Below are positions 1 through 4,437 of a stretch of DNA of 5,479 nucleotides, one piece after another. Below the pieces are notes generated by a model. The model was not told the origin of the DNA and made no database searches. It saw only the letters and a list, made by a program, of their open reading frames with translations. The DNA is from GCA-002772825 sp964560655 (GTDB lineage: Bacteria; Patescibacteriota; Minisyncoccia; GCA-002772825): NCBI GenBank assembly GCA_964560655.1, contig CAZLLR010000026.1, positions 1-5,479 on the forward strand, read 5' to 3'. The position numbers were made by a program, and so were the translations under genes. Each line of letters opens with the position of its first letter. The stretch's first letter is position 1.

Positions 1-134
1 CCGGAGCCGACATACGCTCTGTCCAATCTCTTCTCGGGCATTCTAATATCTCCACCACTCAGATATATACACATATTACAGACAAGCAACTAGGCGACAT
101 ACACAAGGCTTTCCACGATAAACGAAGAAAATAA
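1..134 (+). CDS. Tyrosine recombinase XerC/XerD family, C-terminal fragment
   Basis: This is the 3' end of a gene that begins before the window. The frame starting at base 3 gives 43 residues and ends in TAA at 132-134. The peptide contains LLGHSNISTTQIYTH, the signature box II of tyrosine recombinases. The His of LLGH (visible residue 13) and the nucleophilic Tyr of IYTH (residue 22) are nine residues apart, as in XerD. The preceding GADIRSVQ segment also fits the family. Such enzymes cut and rejoin DNA through a 3'-phosphotyrosine; XerC/XerD resolve chromosome dimers at dif, while relatives are phage or transposon integrases. The fragment is too short to tell a housekeeping Xer from an integrase, and no dif-like site is seen nearby. 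It converges on the next gene across a terminator hairpin. Confidence 0.9.
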   Translation, partial: GADIRSVQSLLGHSNISTTQIYTHITDKQLGDIHKAFHDKRRK

Positions 135-136
135 AA

Positions 137-170
137 ATACCGCCCCACACACAATAGTGTAGGACGGTAT
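137..170 (-). terminator. Hairpin terminator between convergent genes
   Basis: The arms 137-150 and 157-170 form a 14-pair stem with two mismatches (outer ATACCG/CGGTAT, inner CACAC/GTGT core) around the loop ACAATA. Read on the minus strand the stem is followed directly by TTTTTATTTT, so it is a good intrinsic terminator for the small gene at 173-364. Read on the plus strand the U-run is poor, so termination of the recombinase gene is less certain. Confidence 0.75.
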
Positions 171-172
171 AT

Positions 173-364
173 CTACTTCTCCTTAAGAAGGTCTTCAATA
201 CCCTTATTAAACTGGGTATCTTTTTTAACCTCCCCTTGCTGAGCTTTACTAAACTCAGCCATTTTTATGTTATTTATTTTTATCGTCTTAACAACGACAA
301 AGGCGATAAAAATAATAACGATAATAAATAGAACTGAATCTAGTAAATTGACCTTGTCTGACAT
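173..364 (-). CDS. Small single-pass membrane protein, 63 aa, function unknown
   Basis: I do not recognise a family. The protein has a short polar N-terminus (MSDKVNLLDS), one strongly hydrophobic segment at about residues 10-27 (VLFIIVIIFIAFVVV followed by Lys), then a lysine-rich, soluble, probably helical tail to residue 63. The positive charges following the segment suggest the tail is cytoplasmic. The gene looks real despite its size: it has a perfect-looking promoter at 427-454, AAGGAG seven bases before the ATG, and a terminator right after the TAG stop. It appears to be a monocistronic unit, transcribed in the same direction as pyrG upstream. The role could be a small inner-membrane regulator or accessory subunit, but nothing in the sequence decides this. 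Confidence 0.7.
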   Translation of the reverse strand: MSDKVNLLDSVLFIIVIIFIAFVVVKTIKINNIKMAEFSKAQQGEVKKDTQFNKGIEDLLKEK

Positions 365-371
365 TTTTTCT

Positions 372-377
372 CTCCTT
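372..377 (-). promoter_or_regulatory. Shine-Dalgarno AAGGAG for the 63-aa membrane protein
   Basis: AAGGAG on the minus strand ends seven bases before the ATG at 364, ideal spacing. It fixes the start codon and shows that this organism does use Shine-Dalgarno initiation, in contrast to pyrG and the CCA-enzyme gene. Confidence 0.8.
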
Positions 378-426
378 GTCTATAATTCTATAAAAATAAA
401 GAACTTTTTAATTTAGTCTATCTTTA

Positions 427-454
427 ATCATACATCTTTTAGATACTTTGTCAA
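427..454 (-). promoter_or_regulatory. Sigma70-type promoter for the 63-aa membrane protein
   Basis: On the minus strand there is a consensus -35 box TTGACA (454-449), a 16-base spacer and a -10 box TATGAT (432-427, five of six consensus). The predicted start is near base 420, giving a leader of roughly 55 bases before the ATG. This is the closest match to the sigma70 consensus in the window and implies fairly strong, constitutive expression. Confidence 0.75.
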
Positions 455-614
455 GCTTGAATGCTGGGATTTTACCCTTTCAAATCCACAATATTTTTAC
501 CATTTTAGTTATTATTTACTAACATCAAAATCAATAAATTTAATTTCTGTAGAATGCCCCTCTATGACCGTTCTAAAAGAAATTAAGATTTTTGATTTTG
601 AAAATACACAAAAA

Positions 615-2252
615 CTACTTCAATCCGGCTTTTATAAAAGCCTTGAAAAGTGGGTGTGGTGCAAGTGGACGAGATTTGAATTCTGGGTGAAATTGCGCCC
701 CTACAAAAAATGGATGCTCTTTTATTGGAAGTTCTATTATCTCTACCAAGTTTTCATCTGGAGAAGTGCCCGACAATACAAGCCCTTTATTTTCAAACAA
801 TGCCCTAAACTCATTGTTAAACTCATAACGATGCCTATGCCTTTCAGAGACTTTCCTTGTCCCATATGCCTTACGACTTATCGTGCCATTTTTAAGGACA
901 CATGCATATGCCCCTAAACGCATAGTTCCTCCGAAATTTTTGTCCATTAGATTTTTCTTCTGCGTGTCCATTATATCTATAACCAAACTTCTACTCTTTT
1001 CATCTATCTCTCTTGTATTCGCTTTCCTTATACCACAGACACTTCTAGCAAACTCTATCACCGCAAGTTGCATACCATAACAAATACCTAAATAAGGTAT
1101 TTTGTTTTCTCGGCAATACTTTATAACCTTTATTTTCCCTTCTATCCCTCTTGAGCCAAAACCACCAGGGACAATGATACCGTTAAACTTGTCGAGCATA
1201 ACGGACATTTTTTTCGCTGTCATTGTCTTTCCTTCAAATTGACCTGAGTCAATCCACTCAATCTCGGGTTGTAATTTTAAACTCCAAGAAGCATGTTTCA
1301 CTGCCTCTATGACCGATAGATATGAGTCGGACAATATAAAATCTCCAGTACTAAAGTATTTACCAACAATCCCTATTTTTACTTTCTTAAGACTTTTATC
1401 ATTAGCGATATTTACAAATCTTTTCCATTCTTTCAAATCTTTTTTACGGTTATTGAGGCCAAACTTTTTTAAAATTTTGGCGCCAAAATTTTCTTTCTCA
1501 AGATTTATCGGGATCTCATAAATATTATTTACATCAGGGGCAGATATAATATTGACCTTATCGACATTACAGAAAGTTGCAATCTTCCTCCTGCGAGGTT
1601 CATCTATATCTCTTTCTGATCGACACAATATAAAGTCTGGTTGGATACCTGTTGAGTTCAGAGTCTTTACCGCGTATTGGGTAGGCTTTGTCTTCATCTC
1701 GCCAACTTTGCTTGGCACAGGAAGATAACTCACTAAGACAAAAGCTACCTGATGAGGGTGCCTTAAGTGCATCATACGAGCCGCCTCAAGGAAGAGGATA
1801 TTCTGATATTCGCCTACCGTTCCTCCCACCTCCACTATCACAAAATCAGCCTTGGCCTTCTTGCCAGCAAGCTTAATTCTCCTTATAACCTCCTCTGGTA
1901 TATGAGGCACCACCTCCACACACCTTCCTTTATACTCAAGATTTCGTTCTTTGTTTATAACTGTCTGATATACCCTACCAGTAGTCATATAATTATTTGA
2001 TAGAATATCTACATTTAAGAATCTTTCATAATTACCTATGTCCTGGTCTGTCTCATCTCCATCTTCAGTGACAAAAACTTCCCCATGTTCAGTGGGGTTC
2101 ATGGTACCGGCGTCTACATTTATATAAGGGTCTATTTTAATGGCTGTTACCTTGAAGCCTTTCCCTTGGAGAATTTTACCAATAGAAGATGCGGCGACGC
2201 CCTTACCAACTCCGGACATCACTCCTCCTATAATAAAAATGTATCGAGTCAT
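615..2252 (-). CDS. pyrG: CTP synthase (glutamine-hydrolysing)
   Basis: The product converts UTP, ATP and glutamine to CTP, the last step of pyrimidine nucleotide synthesis, in the cytoplasm. It is 545 residues, the same length as the E. coli enzyme, and complete. The N-terminal synthetase domain (about 1-270) has the P-loop GGVMSGVGKG (9-18, Lys18), DPYINVDAGTMNP (41-53), the Mg-binding region ETDQD (67-71) and EVGGTVGE (141-148). The C-terminal class I glutamine amidotransferase domain (about 290-545) has GGFGSRG (363-369), the nucleophile Cys391 in GICYGMQ (usually GICLGMQ), and the triad His522 and Glu524 in FHPEF. RHRHRYEFN (471-479) is also typical. An in-frame TAA six bases upstream fixes the ATG as the start. 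Only AAAGG touches the ATG, with no spacer, and a -10 box sits five bases upstream, so the mRNA may be leaderless. It lies 78 bases downstream of the CCA-enzyme gene on the same strand, with its own promoter. Confidence 0.97.
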   Translation of the reverse strand: MTRYIFIIGGVMSGVGKGVAASSIGKILQGKGFKVTAIKIDPYINVDAGTMNPTEHGEVFVTEDGDETDQDIGNYERFLNVDILSNNYMTTGRVYQTVINKERNLEYKGRCVEVVPHIPEEVIRRIKLAGKKAKADFVIVEVGGTVGEYQNILFLEAARMMHLRHPHQVAFVLVSYLPVPSKVGEMKTKPTQYAVKTLNSTGIQPDFILCRSERDIDEPRRRKIATFCNVDKVNIISAPDVNNIYEIPINLEKENFGAKILKKFGLNNRKKDLKEWKRFVNIANDKSLKKVKIGIVGKYFSTGDFILSDSYLSVIEAVKHASWSLKLQPEIEWIDSGQFEGKTMTAKKMSVMLDKFNGIIVPGGFGSRGIEGKIKVIKYCRENKIPYLGICYGMQLAVIEFARSVCGIRKANTREIDEKSRSLVIDIMDTQKKNLMDKNFGGTMRLGAYACVLKNGTISRKAYGTRKVSERHRHRYEFNNEFRALFENKGLVLSGTSPDENLVEIIELPIKEHPFFVGAQFHPEFKSRPLAPHPLFKAFIKAGLK

Positions 2253-2257
2253 CCTTT

Positions 2258-2287
2258 ATTGTATCGTAGCAAAAACATTTCTGCAAA
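2258..2287 (-). promoter_or_regulatory. Probable pyrG promoter placing +1 at or near the ATG
   Basis: The -10 box TACAAT (2263-2258, five of six) ends five bases before the pyrG ATG. A weak -35 box TTTGCA (2287-2282, four of six) lies 18 bases further upstream. Transcription from this -10 would begin at or within a base or two of the start codon, so the message would have essentially no leader. Confidence 0.5.
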
Positions 2288-2288
2288 C

Positions 2289-2297
2289 TGTGGATAA
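2289..2297 (-). promoter_or_regulatory. Perfect DnaA box upstream of the pyrG promoter
   Basis: The minus strand reads TTATCCACA, the exact consensus DnaA-ATP/ADP binding site. It lies one base upstream of the proposed -35 box of pyrG. Its position suits regulation of pyrG by DnaA or titration of DnaA near the origin. A parS half-site, TGTTTCAC, lies at 2320-2327 in the same intergenic gap. Confidence 0.6.
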
Positions 2298-2330
2298 AAA
2301 TAGAATATAGAGCACAAAATGTTTCACATT

Positions 2331-3818
2331 TTATTTTACCCACCACTTTTTTCGTATCTCTTCAATCTCTTTTTTCTCTTTTGATTCTTTAGTGTCCTTT
2401 CCTTTCTCACCGAGTTTCTTAAGCTTCGTATCATCTAATCTAGAAAGCTCTACAACTTTCTCCTCAAGATACTCTTTAGTGTTAAGCTCCGGATTATCTA
2501 ATACTTCTTCCAAAAGAGCATGCAGTATAAAGCCAATTCTCGGACCAGGCTTCTCTCCAGCAGTTTCCATTATCCTTGCACCATTAACTTTAAGCATCCC
2601 CACGGTGACAGGTGCTCTCATTGCCTCATCTATCATGGACTCATATTTGCGAAGTCTATAAGGGGTCTCTTTGGGCCTACCCATACCTATCCTGTCACAA
2701 AAACGCACCTTCATAAGATCCCACACATTCTCCTGTCCGACATTTCTCACTATCCTACGGACAGCCGAAAGAGTAATCTTCTCCACGTCTGAAAAGAATA
2801 AGTGGTAACGGACAAGTTTAGTAATAGTATCGATGTCCTTTTTAGGAAATTTAAGTTTAGCTAAGATCTTAACGGACATCTTCCCTCCTACCACATCATG
2901 TCCATAAAAAGTATAATCTTTCTTTTGTTCGTCCCACCTTCTTGATTTTGGCTTGCCAACATCGTGCAATAAAGCCGCAATCCTTATGTTTAAAGGAAAG
3001 CCCTTGTCAGCTGAATGTTTAAGAGCTTTTATAGAGTGGTTCCACACATCATAGATATGATCTTTATTCTGTTTTACCTGAAAACCTTCTTCAATCTCAG
3101 GCATCACATAGGAAAGAAGCCCTGTTTCACGTAAAACATCCATTCCTTTATCTGGGTTATTGGACATTATTATTTTTATAAACTCATCGCGTATTCTCTC
3201 TTTGGCAATCTTGTCCAATAGACTCCCCTTCTCTTTAATGGCATTTAGGGTATTTTTCTCAATAGTAAATTCTAGCTCAGTAGAAAATCTAACTGCTCTC
3301 ATCATACGTAGAGCATCTTCAGAGAAACGCTCAAGGGGGTCACCAACAGCTTTGATTATTTTATTTTTCAAATCTTTCTGCCCTTCAAAAAGATCGATCA
3401 TCTCACCTGAAACATTATTTAACGCCATCGCATTAACAGTGAAATCTCTCCTCTTCAAATCATCTTCAATGTTATTCGTGAAACTTACTGAATCCGGGTG
3501 GCGTTTATCAGAATACTTAGCCTCCATCCTATATGGTGTTATCTCAACGTTTCTAAGGGTTTCATCTTCATCCGCCGTGGCGGATTCATTGACCACACTG
3601 ACAGTACCAAAATTATTTTCATAAAAAGTCTTTGGGAAAAGAGACACAATCTCTTCAGGTGTAGCATTTGTGGTAACGTCCCAATCCTTTGGTTTTTCCC
3701 CTCTTAAGAGATCTCTCACACACCCACCCACAAGAAAAGCCTCAAAGCCATCCTTCTGTAGAGCTTCAGTTATCCATGAAACATCTTTGGGAATATTAAA
3801 TTTGATCTTTTTAGGCAT
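2331..3818 (-). CDS. cca: CCA-adding tRNA nucleotidyltransferase with HD domain
   Basis: The enzyme adds or repairs the 3' CCA of tRNAs, working on tRNA without a nucleic-acid template. It is 495 residues. The class II nucleotidyltransferase head has LVGGCVRD (29-36), the metal-binding DWD (Asp45, Asp47), RRDFTVNAMA (123-132) and the nucleotide-selecting EDALRMMRAVRF (167-178, EDxxR). A neck and body follow, then an HD phosphohydrolase domain with His261, LLHDVGKP (283-290, His285-Asp286), His307 and His339. The tail from about residue 455 is very rich in Lys and Glu. Poly(A) polymerases share these motifs, but the neighbouring tRNA-Arg lacks an encoded CCA, which favours a CCA enzyme. There is no Shine-Dalgarno; a -10 box sits exactly six bases before the ATG. 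Two non-coding-type signals are embedded: a parS-like site at 3123-3138 and a GC-rich palindrome at 3570-3585. Confidence 0.92.
   Translation of the reverse strand: MPKKIKFNIPKDVSWITEALQKDGFEAFLVGGCVRDLLRGEKPKDWDVTTNATPEEIVSLFPKTFYENNFGTVSVVNESATADEDETLRNVEITPYRMEAKYSDKRHPDSVSFTNNIEDDLKRRDFTVNAMALNNVSGEMIDLFEGQKDLKNKIIKAVGDPLERFSEDALRMMRAVRFSTELEFTIEKNTLNAIKEKGSLLDKIAKERIRDEFIKIIMSNNPDKGMDVLRETGLLSYVMPEIEEGFQVKQNKDHIYDVWNHSIKALKHSADKGFPLNIRIAALLHDVGKPKSRRWDEQKKDYTFYGHDVVGGKMSVKILAKLKFPKKDIDTITKLVRYHLFFSDVEKITLSAVRRIVRNVGQENVWDLMKVRFCDRIGMGRPKETPYRLRKYESMIDEAMRAPVTVGMLKVNGARIMETAGEKPGPRIGFILHALLEEVLDNPELNTKEYLEEKVVELSRLDDTKLKKLGEKGKDTKESKEKKEIEEIRKKWWVK
3123..3138. promoter_or_regulatory. parS-like site inside the cca coding region (15/16)
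   Basis: The bases TGTTTCACGTAAAACA match the ParB-binding consensus TGTTTCACGTGAAACA at 15 of 16 positions, with one G to A change. On the minus strand the region encodes DVLRET (about residues 227-232). It lies about 1.16 kb from the perfect parS at 4285 and would be the left edge of the parS cluster. Confidence 0.7.
3570..3585. repeat. GC-rich palindrome TCCGCC-GT-GGCGGA within cca
   Basis: The sequence ATCCGCCGTGGCGGAT has seven paired bases on each side of a two-base centre. It is much richer in GC than its surroundings. It encodes Ser-Ala-Thr-Ala-Asp (residues 79-83) in a hydrophilic stretch between GTVSVV and VEITPYR, a surface loop of the nucleotidyltransferase head. The same TCCGCC/GGCGGA arms recur with a longer loop at 5387-5406, so it may be a copy of a dispersed palindromic repeat that entered the gene in frame. 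Confidence 0.5.
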
Positions 3819-3824
3819 TTATAT

Positions 3825-3853
3825 ATTCTACTCTAAAATTGATTTTTTGCTAA
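3825..3853 (-). promoter_or_regulatory. Probable cca promoter giving a leaderless mRNA
   Basis: On the minus strand, -35-like TTAGCA (3853-3848, four of six), a 17-base spacer and -10 TAGAAT (3830-3825, five of six) are followed by six bases and then the ATG. The predicted +1 is the A of the start codon. No ribosome binding site is present between. Confidence 0.55.
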
Positions 3854-3881
3854 ATTTGTTTTATTGTTAAGAAATAATTTG

Positions 3882-3887
3882 CATAAT
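3882..3887 (+). promoter_or_regulatory. Possible -10 box for tRNA-Arg
   Basis: CATAAT (five of six) would start transcription near base 3894, ten bases before the mature tRNA. The -35 region holds only T-rich approximations such as TTTATT at 3860-3865. The -10 also lies in the palindrome GCATAATTTTATGC (3881-3894). This promoter would diverge from that of cca across an 85-base gap. Confidence 0.35.
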
Positions 3888-3903
3888 TTTATGCGGAAAA
3901 AAT

Positions 3904-3976
3904 GCGCTCGTAGCTCAATGGATAGAGCACCTGGCTTCGGACCAGGGGGTTGTGGGTTCGAGTCCTGCCGAGCGCA
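3904..3976 (+). tRNA. tRNA-Arg, anticodon TCG
   Basis: A complete 73-base cloverleaf can be drawn. The acceptor stem is GCGCTCG/CGAGCGC (3904-3910 with 3969-3975) with discriminator A3976. The D arm is GCTC/GAGC. The anticodon stem is CCTGG/CCAGG with loop CTTCGGA, giving anticodon TCG (reads CGA) and the G37 usual after C-starting codons. The variable loop has five bases. The T arm is GTGGG-TTCGAGT-CCTGC with two G-T pairs. The 3' CCA is not encoded (ATA follows), so maturation depends on the CCA enzyme whose gene lies 85 bases to the left on the opposite strand. Confidence 0.96.
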
Positions 3977-3990
3977 TAATAAAAAAGATT

Positions 3991-4011
3991 TCTGGCTATA
4001 CGATAACCAGA
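3991..4011. terminator. Hairpin after tRNA-Arg, possible terminator
   Basis: TCTGGCTAT and ATAACCAGA form a nine-position stem with one C/A mismatch around the loop ACG. On the plus strand no U-run follows, so it is a poor intrinsic terminator for the tRNA. On the minus strand a T-run (TTTTTT) starts a few bases after the stem, so it could stop leftward transcripts leaving the origin region before they run antisense into the tRNA. Confidence 0.35.
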
Positions 4012-4040
4012 ACAACACCCATTCTATAAAGGACACTTAA

Positions 4041-4049
4041 TTATCCAAT
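4041..4049 (+). promoter_or_regulatory. Weak DnaA box (7/9)
   Basis: TTATCCAAT keeps the TTATCCA core of the DnaA box but not its last two bases. It faces the perfect box at 4057-4065 in opposite orientation, seven bases apart. Counted only because of its company. Confidence 0.35.
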
Positions 4050-4056
4050 ACTTTCC

Positions 4057-4065
4057 TGTGGATAA
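4057..4065 (-). promoter_or_regulatory. Perfect DnaA box
   Basis: The minus strand reads TTATCCACA, nine of nine consensus. It is the anchor of the proposed DnaA-box group in the gene-free stretch. By chance about 0.04 perfect matches to this nine-mer would be expected on both strands of a window this long; the window has two. Confidence 0.7.
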
Positions 4066-4121
4066 CCCTTGATTTTAGTCCATTTAAATACCTTAAAATT
4101 AAGTAAATAAAAGACCAAAAC

Positions 4122-4130
4122 TGGGGATAA
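4122..4130 (-). promoter_or_regulatory. DnaA box variant TTATCCCCA
   Basis: The minus strand reads TTATCCCCA, eight of nine to the consensus. It has the same orientation as the boxes at 4057 and 4142 and lies exactly 20 bases (about two helical turns) from the latter. Between them, at 4133, the related CTGGGGA core is repeated. Confidence 0.6.
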
Positions 4131-4141
4131 CCTGGGGAAGG

Positions 4142-4150
4142 TGGGGATAA
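4142..4150 (-). promoter_or_regulatory. DnaA box variant TTATCCCCA
   Basis: This is the second TTATCCCCA on the minus strand, identical to that at 4122-4130 and in phase with it. It is the box nearest the AT-rich half of the gene-free stretch, where an origin-opening DnaA filament would start. Confidence 0.6.
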
Positions 4151-4166
4151 AGGACAAATGTCCTTT
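4149..4166. repeat. Inverted repeat AAAGGACA-AA-TGTCCTTT
   Basis: Eight perfectly complementary bases per arm are separated by AA. The repeat overlaps the end of the DnaA box at 4142-4150. The ATAAAGGACA part is also found as a direct copy at 4026-4035, on the other side of the DnaA-box group. It could be a protein-binding operator within the origin; no U-run follows, so it is unlikely to be a terminator. Confidence 0.5.
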
Positions 4167-4277
4167 AGAAGATACTGTCCAATAAAAACCCTTATTTTGC
4201 AATAAAACGGCTTCATATAAGATTATAAAAGTATTTTACTATATATTATTAGGTTATTAGATATTATAAAAACTATC

Positions 4278-4307
4278 TATTAAATGTTTCACGTGAAACA
4301 TTTAATA
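4278..4307. promoter_or_regulatory. Perfect parS centromere site (core 4285-4300)
   Basis: The core TGTTTCACGTGAAACA is identical at all 16 positions to the chromosomal parS consensus bound by ParB. The symmetry extends seven bases further on each side (TATTAAA and TTTAATA), making a 30-base perfect palindrome. ParB clamps load here, spread over neighbouring DNA and guide origin segregation with ParA and SMC. Such sites in bacteria cluster near oriC. Confidence 0.9.
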
Positions 4308-4398
4308 TTTCCTCTAGTCTTCTATATATAATGTATATATCTTATAATCAGCTATTCCATGAATAACATTAATTATATAATCATTCTTGATTCATTTA

Positions 4399-4407
4399 TG
4401 ATATAAT
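4399..4407 (+). promoter_or_regulatory. Extended -10 promoter for yraN
   Basis: TGATATAAT is a perfect extended -10 element (TGN followed by TATAAT at 4402-4407). No good -35 is visible, which is usual for extended -10 promoters. Transcription would begin near 4414, leaving about 23 leader bases that contain no Shine-Dalgarno but do contain a parS-like 16-mer ending at the ATG. Confidence 0.55.
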
Positions 4408-4421
4408 TATCAATACTTTAA

Positions 4422-4437
4422 TGTTAATCATGAAACA
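4422..4437. repeat. Parsed 16-mer TGTTAATCATGAAACA, copy 1 (parS-like, 12/16)
   Basis: This 16-mer matches the parS consensus at 12 positions, with the TGTT and TGAAACA ends kept and the centre changed. An identical copy lies at 4664-4679, 242 bases away. This copy ends on the first base of the yraN start codon, so a bound protein would cover the translation start and likely transcript start. Confidence 0.5.

Larger units (their letters stand above)
3977..4436. other. Candidate replication origin (oriC), gene-free
   Basis: These roughly 460 bases hold no credible gene on either strand. The left half (about 4040-4190) carries a perfect DnaA box, two 8/9 boxes and a 7/9 box. The right half (4201-4440) is about 19% GC by hand count (46 of 240), suited to strand opening. 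A perfect parS lies within it at 4285-4300. The large genes on the left (pyrG, cca) read leftward and yraN reads rightward, as expected for leading-strand genes on either side of an origin. DnaA boxes beside an AT-rich unwinding region plus clustered parS is the layout of bacterial origins. No dnaA, rpmH, gidA or parAB is in view, so this rests on the DNA signals. Confidence 0.6.

Noticed and set aside
482..490. AAATCCACA as a DnaA box
   Set aside because: Only seven of nine match, the first two bases are wrong, and it is far from the proposed origin boxes.
627..642. Palindrome GGCTTTTATAAAAGCC at the end of pyrG as a terminator
   Set aside because: It lies inside the last codons of pyrG, the stem is AT-rich, and the T-run begins only about a dozen bases after it. 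I see no convincing terminator for pyrG.
564..917. 117-codon plus-strand frame overlapping the end of pyrG
   Set aside because: Most of it lies antisense to pyrG; the translation is rich in Trp, Tyr and Phe and resembles no protein. pyrG itself is certain.
1294..1301. TGTTTCAC half-parS in pyrG
   Set aside because: The right half does not match; an eight-base half-site is expected by chance in a window this long.
3160..3624. 154-codon plus-strand frame antisense to cca
   Set aside because: It is a shadow of the conserved nucleotidyltransferase coding strand, with no start signals of its own.
3833..4036. 67-codon reading frame on the minus strand containing ARQDSNPQPPGPKPGALSIELRA
   Set aside because: It is the antisense of tRNA-Arg, a well-known false protein pattern produced by reading tRNA genes backwards. 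No ribosome binding site supports it.
4240..4270. TTATTAGGTTATTAG as DnaA-trio repeats
   Set aside because: TAA/TAG triplets are hard to avoid in such AT-rich DNA, and no regular run in one register next to a DnaA box could be shown.
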